NCBI GenBank assembly: GCA_024278015.1
Contig: JAJRUC010000192.1
Coordinates: forward strand, 1 to 13,872
Source of the DNA: Chloroflexota bacterium
GTDB lineage: Bacteria > Chloroflexota > Anaerolineae > 4572-78
Reading direction: 5' to 3'
Length of the DNA: 13,872 bases
Position 1 is the stretch's first letter. The number at the start of each line of letters is the position of its first letter. A program made the position numbers and the translations under genes. Of this stretch, positions 7,586-13,872 are shown in pieces. The notes under the pieces were generated by a model. It was not told the DNA's origin. It searched no databases and was given only the letters and a program-made list of their open reading frames with translations.

Positions 7586-7594
7586 TGGTATAAT
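7586..7594 (+). promoter_or_regulatory. Candidate extended -10 promoter of the response regulator
   Basis: TGG-TATAAT is a perfect -10 with the TGn extension; the -35 is poor. Predicted transcription would start near 7601, after the ATG at 7566, which argues that the longer frame start is not used. The regulator may therefore be made from its own RNA as well as from the kinase transcript. Confidence 0.55.
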
Positions 7595-7631
7595 TAATGT
7601 CATTATCCTGTTCGATGGAGAGATGCCGCAA

Positions 7632-8462
7632 ATGGCAAACACCCGGTCACCTTTGGTGTCACCCCCTAAACGGTTGCTTGTTGTAGATGACGAAGCCCAT
7701 GTCCGAACCGCAATCATGCGGGCCTTGACGCTTCGGGGCCATACGGTGTCTGGAGCAGCCTCTGGTGAAGAAGCGCTGGCGATGCTGGAAACGGAACTGT
7801 ATCATTTGATGGTACTGGATATAAAAATGCCGGGCATCGGCGGCATTGAGGTGATGCGGCAGGCCCGCAAATTGCAACCGGATGTGCTGGTTGTGATTTT
7901 GACCGGCCGGGCGACCCTGGATAGCGCTCTGGCGGCGGTAAAATCACATGCCGCAGATTATTTGCTGAAACCGGCCAGCATGTACGACATCGCCAACGCG
8001 ATCAGCCGCGCCCTGGACGGTAAATCGCGGCGGGCCGCAAAAACGCTTTTGGCGCAAATTGCCGATGACCCCCTTTCGATGCCCCGACCGCGCCCGGATA
8101 ATTTGCGTGGCGATGCAGACAGCCCTCCGCGCCGGGTTGAACGATTTGCGTATTATAAAATGCTCATGCTGGACAGGGAACACCGGCTGATTTGCCTGAA
8201 CGGAGATGCGCAAATAACTGTGGCCCTGACCGAAGGCGAATTTGCGGTGCTGAACACCTTGTTCAGCCGCCCGGCTCAAACGCTGACTTGCCGGCAGTTG
8301 GTGCGGTTAAGCTGGGGCGCCGATGCCGACGGCCAGGAAGCCGAAAACGTCATCCGGCCTTATGTATCCCGCCTGCGCAAAAAATTGCGAACCCTGAACC
8401 TGGGAAGACAGTTGATTATTACGGTGCGGGACCGGGGCTATGCCATGCGTTTGCAGGATTAA
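7632..8462 (+). CDS. OmpR-family response regulator
   Basis: 276 aa. The receiver (about 14-130) has the acidic pair Asp19-Asp20 in LLVVDDE, phosphoacceptor Asp63 in MVLDIKMPG, Thr91 in VILTGRA and Lys113 in YLLKPAS, so it should be phosphorylatable. A variable linker (130-175) leads to a winged-helix DNA-binding domain with EGEFAVLNTLF, CRQLVRLSW, NVIRPYVSRLRKKL and VRDRGYAM. It lies 74 bp after the histidine kinase gene and is its likely partner. The frame opens at 7566, but that ATG is upstream of a TATAAT promoter. ATG 7623 is only 2 nt from GGAG. ATG 7632 is best, with GGAGAG ending 9 nt before it, and the receiver begins soon after it. Targets are unknown; self-regulation through the repeats at 5848-5884 is possible. 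Confidence 0.92.
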   Translation: MANTRSPLVSPPKRLLVVDDEAHVRTAIMRALTLRGHTVSGAASGEEALAMLETELYHLMVLDIKMPGIGGIEVMRQARKLQPDVLVVILTGRATLDSALAAVKSHAADYLLKPASMYDIANAISRALDGKSRRAAKTLLAQIADDPLSMPRPRPDNLRGDADSPPRRVERFAYYKMLMLDREHRLICLNGDAQITVALTEGEFAVLNTLFSRPAQTLTCRQLVRLSWGADADGQEAENVIRPYVSRLRKKLRTLNLGRQLIITVRDRGYAMRLQD

Positions 8463-8535
8463 CCGGCTTCAAACAGGCATAACCGGCGTCGTTGGCGATT
8501 ATTTTTGCGCGATAAAATAAAGGTAGTGGCCAGAA

Positions 8536-8647
8536 TTGACTGATGGACGAAAACCCCCTCCCCAACCCTCCCCCTAAAAAGGGGAGGGAGCAAAATTCCC
8601 TCTCCCCCAAGGGGAGAGGGGGAAAGACAATTTGTCCCATCAGTCAA
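8536..8647. mobile_element. 112-bp MITE-like element carrying two G/C hairpins
   Basis: The ends are TTGACTGATGG (8536-8546) and its exact reverse complement CCATCAGTCAA (8637-8647). Inside are two perfect hairpins: CCCTCCCC with GGGGAGGG (8566-8588, 7-nt loop) and CCCTCTCCCC with GGGGAGAGGG (8598-8620, 3-nt loop). There is no coding capacity and no obvious target duplication. It links the C/G-rich repeat family to a structure that looks mobile. Confidence 0.6.
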
Positions 8648-8720
8648 AAATTACCACCACCTCTATTCGTAAAATATTTGTGGCACTCATTGTCAAACAA
8701 CAAGCCGATGAAGTTGTAGT

Positions 8721-8785
8721 TGCTCCCCCCTTAATCCCTGATGAAGAAACCGCTTCGCGCCCTCACAGAGGGCCGGGGAGGGGGT
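8721..8785. repeat. G/C-rich hairpin repeat, diverged copy
   Basis: A C-run (CTCCCCCC) is followed after about 30 nt by the perfect hairpin GCCCTC-ACA-GAGGGC (8759-8773) and GGGGAGGGGG. The layout resembles the other G/C repeats but the core TGTCA motif is missing. It lies about 80 bp upstream of the second regulator gene. Confidence 0.5.
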
Positions 8786-8865
8786 AAAAAGCGCGCATCC
8801 GGTTGTTTTCAACCTCAACTGGCCTGACCATCACCCGGCGTAATTAATTTACGGATAGACACAAA

Positions 8866-9726
8866 ATGCAACCGGCAGAAATCCGGCGTAAAAGGCAATC
8901 TGAAAATATGATATTCGGGAATGGAGCGCTCCGCAACGGAATAAAACCGACACTTCGGCTGCTGCTGGTTGGCCTTGAGCCGCAAACCGGCGCCGGCTTG
9001 CGGGCGGCCCTGCCCGATGCGCCCGTTACATGGTGTCGGGCAACCCCGGCTGACGATATTCCGGCTATGGTGCAGTCTGCCCGCATTGACGTGCTGCTGA
9101 TAGACCGCGACCGGTACGGCAGCGGCGCGATGTCGATGATAGACCGGGTGAACACGGTGGCTCCGCAGACTTCAATTATCCTGTTGGCGGAAAGACCCAT
9201 CCTGGTAGAGATGATTACCGCCGTTAAATTGCAGGTGGCAGATGTTATCCTGAAACCGGCCACGGTTGGAGAGATAATGGCCGGTATCCGAAAATTCGGG
9301 CCTCGCTATGATACGCCCGTCGTTTTGCCCCCGCCGGATACTTTTGAGGAGGATAACGCATTTATTGCAGAGCGCGCGCCGTCATCGTCTGACACCGTTG
9401 TTGCCCGCGCGTTTGTCCTCAATTGCCGAACCCGTATGCTCACCGACAGGGCAAGTTCGACAGAATCGGTGAGCCTGTCGCTCAAAGAAACGGCCATCCT
9501 GGCCGCATTAATGCGTCAGGCGGGCCGGATTGTATCGTGCCGGCAACTGGCGCTGGCCGGCTGGACGAAAGACCTGCCGGAATCGAAGGCCCGCAAGCTG
9601 GTTCGGCCTCACATCTCGCGCTTGCGAAAAAAACTGAAGAACGCGCTGCAATTGAGCCACGCCATCGTTACCGTCGACCATCAAGGCTACGTGTTTTCCG
9701 GCAGAGAGTTGTCGAACACAAATTAG
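8866..9726 (+). CDS. OmpR-like transcription factor with degenerate receiver
   Basis: 286 aa, same architecture as the regulator at 7632. The receiver-like domain spans about 29-145: LRLLLVGLEP stands where VVDDE should be, so the Mg-binding acidic pair is replaced by Gly36-Leu37. The phosphoacceptor position is kept (Asp80 in VLLIDRD) and so is Lys130 (VILKPA), but the conserved Thr/Ser after the fourth strand is missing (IILLAER). The winged helix (about 195-282) is intact, with LKETAILAALM, CRQLALAGW, LVRPHISRLRKKLK and VDHQGYVF, clearly paralogous to the other regulator. It is probably a DNA-binding regulator that does not need normal phosphorylation. The ATG at 8866 lacks a clear Shine-Dalgarno; ATG 8908 (MIFGNG) is possible, as the first 28 residues are not conserved family sequence. 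A hairpin terminator follows. Confidence 0.87.
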   Translation: MQPAEIRRKRQSENMIFGNGALRNGIKPTLRLLLVGLEPQTGAGLRAALPDAPVTWCRATPADDIPAMVQSARIDVLLIDRDRYGSGAMSMIDRVNTVAPQTSIILLAERPILVEMITAVKLQVADVILKPATVGEIMAGIRKFGPRYDTPVVLPPPDTFEEDNAFIAERAPSSSDTVVARAFVLNCRTRMLTDRASSTESVSLSLKETAILAALMRQAGRIVSCRQLALAGWTKDLPESKARKLVRPHISRLRKKLKNALQLSHAIVTVDHQGYVFSGRELSNTN

Positions 9727-9744
9727 GCAGCGGTTTTCCCCTTT

Positions 9745-9784
9745 AAGCTGACGCCATTTAGCGGGTGGGTGTCAGCTTGTTTTC
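9745..9784 (+). terminator. Candidate intrinsic terminator after the second regulator gene
   Basis: AAGCTGACGCC (9745-9755) pairs with GGTGTCAGCTT (9768-9778), an 11-bp stem with one G-U pair and a 12-nt loop, followed by GTTTTC. The T-run is short, so termination may be partial. It separates the regulator from the GTPase cassette. Confidence 0.5.
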
Positions 9785-9874
9785 ATGTACGCATTCCCCA
9801 AACCGGATATGATACGAAGGGTATGCAACTTTTGGGCAACCCTTGCGTAATGCACAGTGAGGCTCCCTGCTGAC

Positions 9875-9933
9875 CGCCGGCAACCGGCTGGTTAATGACA
9901 CTCCCTGCAATTACGGCCATCCGGTTGCCGGCG
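9875..9933 (+). promoter_or_regulatory. 13-bp inverted repeat in the leader of the GTPase cassette
   Basis: CGCCGGCAACCGG (9875-9887) and its exact reverse complement CCGGTTGCCGGCG (9921-9933) flank a 33-nt loop, and the stem can continue past one mismatch. It ends 80 bp before the GTG start of the dynamin-like gene. It may be an RNA hairpin or a paired operator. No T-run follows, so it is not a simple terminator. Confidence 0.6.
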
Positions 9934-10013
9934 CATCGAATGATGACCGGGGGGTGATTCCGGGTTTATTCCGGGGAGACTCCCTCAAATCCATTTCCAT
10001 TTGGAGGCAAACA

Positions 10014-12395
10014 GTGGTTACATCAATTACTGAAATTCCGACCCGTGTGGCAAAATCGGCTACTGCGCCCCCGGCCAACGGCGCAGACCTGACCGCCGGT
10101 ATCCGGCAATACCTGCCCGATGCCGCCCCCGAACAGATTGCTCGCTTTGTGGCGCTCATCCGGCGCTTGCGGACGCTTTCCGGCTTTTTCAAAACCTGGC
10201 CCGAAGACAAAGCCGGCTTTGAGCATTTACTGGCCCGCGCCGAAAAGGCGCTGGATTACAAGCGGCCCTATCGCATCGCCATCATCGGCACCACCGGCGT
10301 GGGTAAAAGCACCCTCATCAACGCCCTGCTGGGCCGAAAGTTGGTACTGGTGAAGGATGTGGGTAAGCCCGCCACCGGCACGGCTCTGGAAATTTTTCTG
10401 GATGTGCCTCCCGGCGCAGAAGAGACGGCCCGCATTACCTATCGCTCCGAGGCCAATATCATGGCCCTGATAGCCGAATTTGCCGCCCGCTTCGATGTGG
10501 ATGCCGCCGCCCTGCCCGATGCGCCGGATAAAAAATTCGCCGGCGCGCTGGCTAAACTGGAACCCGGAGACCAGCTTGGCGAACAGACCCGGCAGGAATT
10601 TGAGGGCCTGCGCGATTCGCTGGTTGATATTGTGGAACAGTATCACACCGCCAATCCCAAAACCTTGCTGACCGAATACAAATTAGGCAACCCCCGCCAC
10701 GTTGAAGATTTACTGGCCCTGACCGATGAAAACAGCGCCCTGAACGCCGGCCCGGGCCGCTGTATCGGGCTGGTCAAATCGGTGGCGTACCATATCAAAC
10801 CGATGCAGAATCAAGCGGCTCTGCACACCCTGCAATTGCCGCACAACGTCTGTTTGGTAGACCTGCCCGGCCTGGACGGCAGCCCTCTGCACGACATCAT
10901 CATTGGCGAAGGCATTAAAGAGGCCGATGCGGTGGTCTTTATTTTGCGCCCGCCGCGCATCCTCAGCCGGGGCGACGCCTATCTGCTGAACCGGGTGCGC
11001 CGTTACATCAGTCTGGACGGGGCCATCGATTCGGCGGAGCGCATCTTTTTGGTGCTGAACGCCGTTGATGACATTACCCGCGACGACCCCCGCACCATCG
11101 AAAACCTGCCCCGCGATATGCGCGATTTGATGGAACTGCTGGCCCCCGGCTACGCCGTCCGCTTTGCCCATCGGGGCGGCCGGCAGCCCTATTTCACCAC
11201 CTCGGCCTGGGCTGCTTTTAACGCCCAAACCGTTTTGCAGGGCAGCGAGCTGGAAGACCCGCAAACCTACCACTCCAAAGCGGTTAAATTTAACGTGCCG
11301 GAAGACGACCACGCCGCTATGCTCAAAGCCAGCCGGCTGCCGCATTTAACCCGGGCGCTCACCGAATTTGCCTGTTCCTTCCGCATCGAAGGCCAGCTTC
11401 GGGAGGGGCGGCAGGCCCTTGACCGCATCACCCGGACGCTGGCCGAAACCTGCAACAGCGAAATCAAACTCCTTACCAACGGGCAAGGCATCGCCTTTGT
11501 CAAAACCGAAGACGTGCGCCTGCTGCGGGAACGGCAGGAAACCCTGATTGATTTCATCGTCGATTTTCGGCTGCGCCGGCTTGACCATCTTGATGACCTG
11601 CGGGCCGAACTGCGGGCCGAAGCGGTGCGTATTTGCGACAGCATCGACGCCCGCCTGCGCGACGACCTGCCCCGCCTGTGGCGACGCTTCTTCATTGCAG
11701 ACAGATACCGGCCTCGCGCCCGCAAATACGGCAAAACCATGTACGAAGTCTTTTTGGGCGAAGTGGAATTGCTGCTGTGGCGACAACTCGCCATTCGGGT
11801 GCAGGGTCTGGCCGATATGGTCACGATGTCGTACCGGGAGGCTTTTGAAGCCGGCCACATTCCGCGCACCATCGTTAATTTGGGCTACGACCATCCCCTG
11901 GCCTCCGGCGCGGCCCTGGGGCTGGATAACATTGCCGACGATATGAAAGCCGGTCTGGGCAAACTCTCGGAACGGTTGGCCCTGATTTACATGCTTGAGC
12001 CGGAAGTGGGCTTCATTCCGCCGGAGCAACTGGCCGACAGCGGCTTGCTGGGGCAAAACCCGCTCATCAAGGCCCTGGATAAAGTGCCCCGCCATCGAGA
12101 CCTGCCCCCGGAAGCCTTTGCCGATTTTCTGGCCGCCGTCCGCGCCCACTACGACCCCGCCGTGGCCGAATATTCGGTGAATGCCCTGCTGAACGTGTAC
12201 CAATACGAAATGCTGTACGTGGAAGATACCTTGCTGGCCCGCATCACCGATTTGTTCAACGACCTGCGCGAGACTATGCCCCACGACCCCTTGCTGCGCG
12301 AGCGGGTTCGGCAAGACGCGCCCGACGAAGACCGCGATAAAGTTGAACGCCTGGACAAGAAACGACAGGCTTTGCAAAAGATGATTGAAGGATAA
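10014..12395 (+). CDS. Dynamin-like large GTPase
   Basis: 793 aa. A helical N-terminus (about 30-85) leads to a GTPase domain: P-loop GTTGVGKST (92-100), a G2-like KPATGTA (118-124), G3 DLPGLDG (283-289) and a G4-like LNAVDD (348-353). About 400 mainly helical residues follow, as in bacterial dynamin-family proteins. No membrane segment is clear. Dynamin-like proteins use GTP-driven assembly to remodel membranes; a role in defence or conflict is inferred from the neighbours. The frame opens at GTG 9954, but GTG 10014 has GGAGG (10003-10007) 6 nt upstream and is the better start. G4 is not the standard NKxD, which is common in this superfamily. It is the first gene of a tandem with a TRAFAC-type GTPase 71 bp downstream and a GAP1-like gene. 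An alternative label is a double-GTPase 1-type protein; the dynamin-like call is favoured by length. Confidence 0.85.
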   Translation: MVTSITEIPTRVAKSATAPPANGADLTAGIRQYLPDAAPEQIARFVALIRRLRTLSGFFKTWPEDKAGFEHLLARAEKALDYKRPYRIAIIGTTGVGKSTLINALLGRKLVLVKDVGKPATGTALEIFLDVPPGAEETARITYRSEANIMALIAEFAARFDVDAAALPDAPDKKFAGALAKLEPGDQLGEQTRQEFEGLRDSLVDIVEQYHTANPKTLLTEYKLGNPRHVEDLLALTDENSALNAGPGRCIGLVKSVAYHIKPMQNQAALHTLQLPHNVCLVDLPGLDGSPLHDIIIGEGIKEADAVVFILRPPRILSRGDAYLLNRVRRYISLDGAIDSAERIFLVLNAVDDITRDDPRTIENLPRDMRDLMELLAPGYAVRFAHRGGRQPYFTTSAWAAFNAQTVLQGSELEDPQTYHSKAVKFNVPEDDHAAMLKASRLPHLTRALTEFACSFRIEGQLREGRQALDRITRTLAETCNSEIKLLTNGQGIAFVKTEDVRLLRERQETLIDFIVDFRLRRLDHLDDLRAELRAEAVRICDSIDARLRDDLPRLWRRFFIADRYRPRARKYGKTMYEVFLGEVELLLWRQLAIRVQGLADMVTMSYREAFEAGHIPRTIVNLGYDHPLASGAALGLDNIADDMKAGLGKLSERLALIYMLEPEVGFIPPEQLADSGLLGQNPLIKALDKVPRHRDLPPEAFADFLAAVRAHYDPAVAEYSVNALLNVYQYEMLYVEDTLLARITDLFNDLRETMPHDPLLRERVRQDAPDEDRDKVERLDKKRQALQKMIEG

Positions 12396-12396
12396 C

Positions 12397-12446
12397 GACC
12401 CTCTCCCCAACCTTCCCCCTGTCAGGGGGAGGGTTGGGGAAGGGGC
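12397..12446 (+). repeat. G/C-rich hairpin repeat, copy 3, between the two GTPase genes
   Basis: CCCTCTCCCCAACCTTCCCCC (left arm) pairs with GGGGGAGGGTTGGGGAAGGGG around the TGTCA centre, giving a long near-perfect hairpin. The right arm alone holds four G-tracts and could form a G-quadruplex. It begins 4 nt after the stop of the dynamin-like gene and ends 21 nt before the next ATG. CTCTCC at 12401-12406 is exactly complementary to GGAGAG (12457-12462) in the ribosome binding site. Confidence 0.85.
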
Positions 12447-12466
12447 CAATTTCACAGGAGAGCAAT

Positions 12467-13609
12467 ATGAAATCAATCAATGATGTGCGCGCCGCCAACG
12501 CCGACGTGTTCAGCACCCGCTCCCGGTCGCATCTGTACAAACAGTGGCAGCGATTCACCGCCGCCGACCACACCACCTTTCGCATAGGCATTTGGGGCAC
12601 TACCGGCGCCGGCAAAACCACCTTCCTGGCTATGCTCTACGATGCCCTGTTGCTGCGCCCCGGCTGGACTGTGGCCGCCGACAGCAACGCCCGCCAGTTT
12701 GTAACCGGCCAATTGCGGGCCATCCGCACCAAAGGGCATTTTCCCGCCCCCACCGAAGTGACCGCCCAAACCGACATCTTCCGCTATATTTTGCAGGAAG
12801 AACACAGCCGGCAATCCGATGACCTCTTTAATCAGGTGTCGCTGGACTTTGTGGATGCCCCCGGCGAATTTTACGAGCGCCCGCATCAGGCCGACCGCCG
12901 CGTTTCCGGCGAAATGGACATCCTCGACTACCTCAGCTCGTGCCACGGCATTATCTTTTTGCTGGACCCCGACCGCGTCGATGAATCACTGGGCGAGAAT
13001 GACGACGATTATCGCACCATGCTGCTTGATTTGATGCTGGAATTTCAGGAACGGAACATCAAAAGCGGCTTAAGCGACGACCTGCGGCTGGAGCAGTACA
13101 TGGCTTTCTGCGTGACCAAATCGGACAAGAATCCGTACTGGGAGCAGCGTGAATCGGCCCAAAACCTGGCCGAAGCGGTGATGGGCGATACTATGTATCG
13201 CATGTTGGGGTCCAATTTTTGCCGGCCGGGCCATTTTGGCTTCTTTGCCACCTCGGCCATTGGTCGCTACCAGGATGCCGAATCCGGCGAATGGCTGGAA
13301 AACATCGCCTACGGCAACGGACGCGGAACGCCCGACCGCCGCCGCGTCCGGCCGGCCGCCGTGACCACCACCAGCATCGGCCAGGCCTACGAGCCGGAAG
13401 CCGCCCCTGACCTGCCGCCGGAAACACCCGCGCCCAACGCTTCGTGGGCGCCGGTCGGCGCCGCCGCGCCCAATCAGCCCCCGGCCCCGCCTGCGGCCTC
13501 TATCATCCGCAAGCAGGCCATCAACCCCTTCAACATCATCGAACCCCTTGACTGGCTGATTGACAGCATGCGCCGCGAGCCGCCCCGCATTGTGCCGGCA
13601 GGAAAGTGA
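12467..13609 (+). CDS. TRAFAC-type GTPase (double-GTPase 2-like)
   Basis: 380 aa. The P-loop is GTTGAGKTT (44-52) in RIGIWGTTGAGKTTFLAMLYDAL. G3 is VDAPGEFYE (129-137), and FLLDPDRVDE follows at 164-173, the typical place for a regulator-binding strand. G4 is VTKSD (216-220), with ATSAIG (261-266) as the likely G5 strand. Residues 305-345 form a Pro/Ala-rich flexible linker, and the chain ends with NPFNIIEPLDWLIDSM, a C-terminal tail that I recall from this GTPase group. It probably acts as a GTP-dependent switch with the dynamin-like partner. The frame is open from 12434, but ATG 12467 has AGGAG (12456-12460) 6 nt upstream and the earlier stretch is the hairpin repeat. The next gene starts 2 nt after its stop, so the two are surely co-transcribed. 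Confidence 0.85.
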   Translation: MKSINDVRAANADVFSTRSRSHLYKQWQRFTAADHTTFRIGIWGTTGAGKTTFLAMLYDALLLRPGWTVAADSNARQFVTGQLRAIRTKGHFPAPTEVTAQTDIFRYILQEEHSRQSDDLFNQVSLDFVDAPGEFYERPHQADRRVSGEMDILDYLSSCHGIIFLLDPDRVDESLGENDDDYRTMLLDLMLEFQERNIKSGLSDDLRLEQYMAFCVTKSDKNPYWEQRESAQNLAEAVMGDTMYRMLGSNFCRPGHFGFFATSAIGRYQDAESGEWLENIAYGNGRGTPDRRRVRPAAVTTTSIGQAYEPEAAPDLPPETPAPNASWAPVGAAAPNQPPAPPAASIIRKQAINPFNIIEPLDWLIDSMRREPPRIVPAGK

Positions 13610-13611
13610 CC

Positions 13612-13872
13612 ATGCCCTGCGCCCAGTTTATTCATGGCAAAATCCGTGGCGGGCGTAATTATGAGATAGTAGCCTTTACCGCCGATTTGGCGGGACGCGA
13701 ACCGGAACTGGAAGCCATTGCCCGCCAATATCGCTTTTGGGGCGCGCAGCCTCCCACCGATAACCCCGTGGCCGTGGGCCTTTTTCGGCTGGACGACGGC
13801 TTTTTGCTGGCCCAGGCTATGCGCGCTGCCGGCCCGGACGGCCGGCCCGCCGCCGATGCGCAGGGCCGGCCC
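13612..13872 (+). CDS. GAP1-N-like protein, 3'-truncated by window edge
   Basis: An ATG at 13612, 2 nt after the previous stop and behind AGGAAAG, opens a frame with no stop to the window end (87 codons). It begins MPCAQFIHGKIRGGRNYEIV and continues AFTADLAG, then VGLFRLDDGFLLAQAMRAAG. A short H-G-x-x-x-G-x-x-Y-x-x-x-A opening followed by a small beta-rich domain fits, from memory, the N-terminal domain of GTPase-associated protein 1 (GAP1), which is encoded beside double-GTPase genes. In that family the full protein is much longer, with middle and C-terminal domains, none visible here. Its biochemical role is unknown; it may link the GTPases to an effector. The gene itself is strongly supported by spacing and codon use; the family call is moderate. 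Confidence 0.65.
   Translation, partial: MPCAQFIHGKIRGGRNYEIVAFTADLAGREPELEAIARQYRFWGAQPPTDNPVAVGLFRLDDGFLLAQAMRAAGPDGRPAADAQGRP

Larger units (their letters stand above)
8463..8865. other. Non-coding spacer with MITE-like element and G/C hairpins
   Basis: No credible gene is seen here. It contains an AT-rich inverted repeat (TTATTTT/AAAATAA, 8499-8520), the MITE-like element at 8536-8647, and a further G/C hairpin at 8721-8785. No convincing promoter for the gene at 8866 was found. The stretch from 8648 to 8720 shows no clear structure. Confidence 0.6.

Noticed and set aside
7566..7631. Longer start of the response regulator at 7566
   Set aside because: The extension holds a TATAAT promoter, lacks a ribosome binding site and adds residues outside the receiver fold.
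8499..8520. TTATTTT/AAAATAA inverted repeat after the response regulator as a terminator
   Set aside because: The stem is all A-T and weak, and no T-run follows.
509..12446. CRISPR array made of the G/C repeats
   Set aside because: Copies are kilobases apart, vary in length, and have no regular spacers or cas genes.
11346..12476. Minus-strand open frame of 376 codons opposite the dynamin-like gene
   Set aside because: It runs through the hairpin repeat at its start and has no motifs; the plus strand carries the GTPase gene.
1..13872. tRNA or rRNA genes
   Set aside because: No cloverleaf with TTCGA-type T-loop and no rRNA-like conserved segments were recognised in the spacers.

Overview
The window looks like a piece of a Chloroflexota-type (Anaerolineae-like) genome or MAG. 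It has high-GC coding DNA, C/G-rich hairpin repeats in the spacers, TolB-like propellers, and small soluble signalling and GTPase genes. The taxon is an inference from style and gene content; no rRNA or other marker gene is present.

Layout. (1) 1-475 (+): the 3' part of a MEMO/AmmeMemoRadiSam protein B gene. (2) 601-1290 (+): a class 3 lipase-like alpha/beta hydrolase. (3) 1325-1433: a 109-bp MITE with perfect 12-bp terminal inverted repeats; its right end supplies two bases of the serC stop codon. (4) A minus-strand run, 5761 to 1432: a secreted beta-propeller/glycoside-hydrolase fusion, a class V (alanine/serine-glyoxylate type) aminotransferase, and serC. (5) Divergent from it, 5956-8462 (+): a soluble GAF-PAS histidine kinase and an OmpR-type response regulator. 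(6) 8463-8865: a non-coding spacer with a second MITE-like element and G/C hairpins. (7) 8866-9726 (+): a second regulator of the same architecture with a degenerate receiver. (8) 9727-10013: a terminator-like hairpin, then a leader with a 13-bp inverted repeat. (9) 10014 to the window end (+): a dynamin-like GTPase, a TRAFAC-type GTPase, and the start of a third gene whose N-terminus resembles GTPase-associated protein 1 (GAP1).

The most interesting part is the last cassette. Two different P-loop GTPases followed by a GAP1-N-like protein, in a tight tandem, fits the double-GTPase conflict or membrane-remodelling systems predicted by comparative genomics. Here one member is a long dynamin-like protein. 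The cassette is cut by the window end, so its effector side is not visible.

A second theme is a family of C-rich/G-rich hairpin repeats. Three copies lie 19-23 nt upstream of the start codons of unrelated genes (lipase, serC, second GTPase), just before the Shine-Dalgarno. Two of these copies differ at only two of 33 positions although they are about 11.9 kb apart. Several promoters can be proposed, all with a TGn extended -10; one would give a leaderless mRNA for the glycosidase gene.
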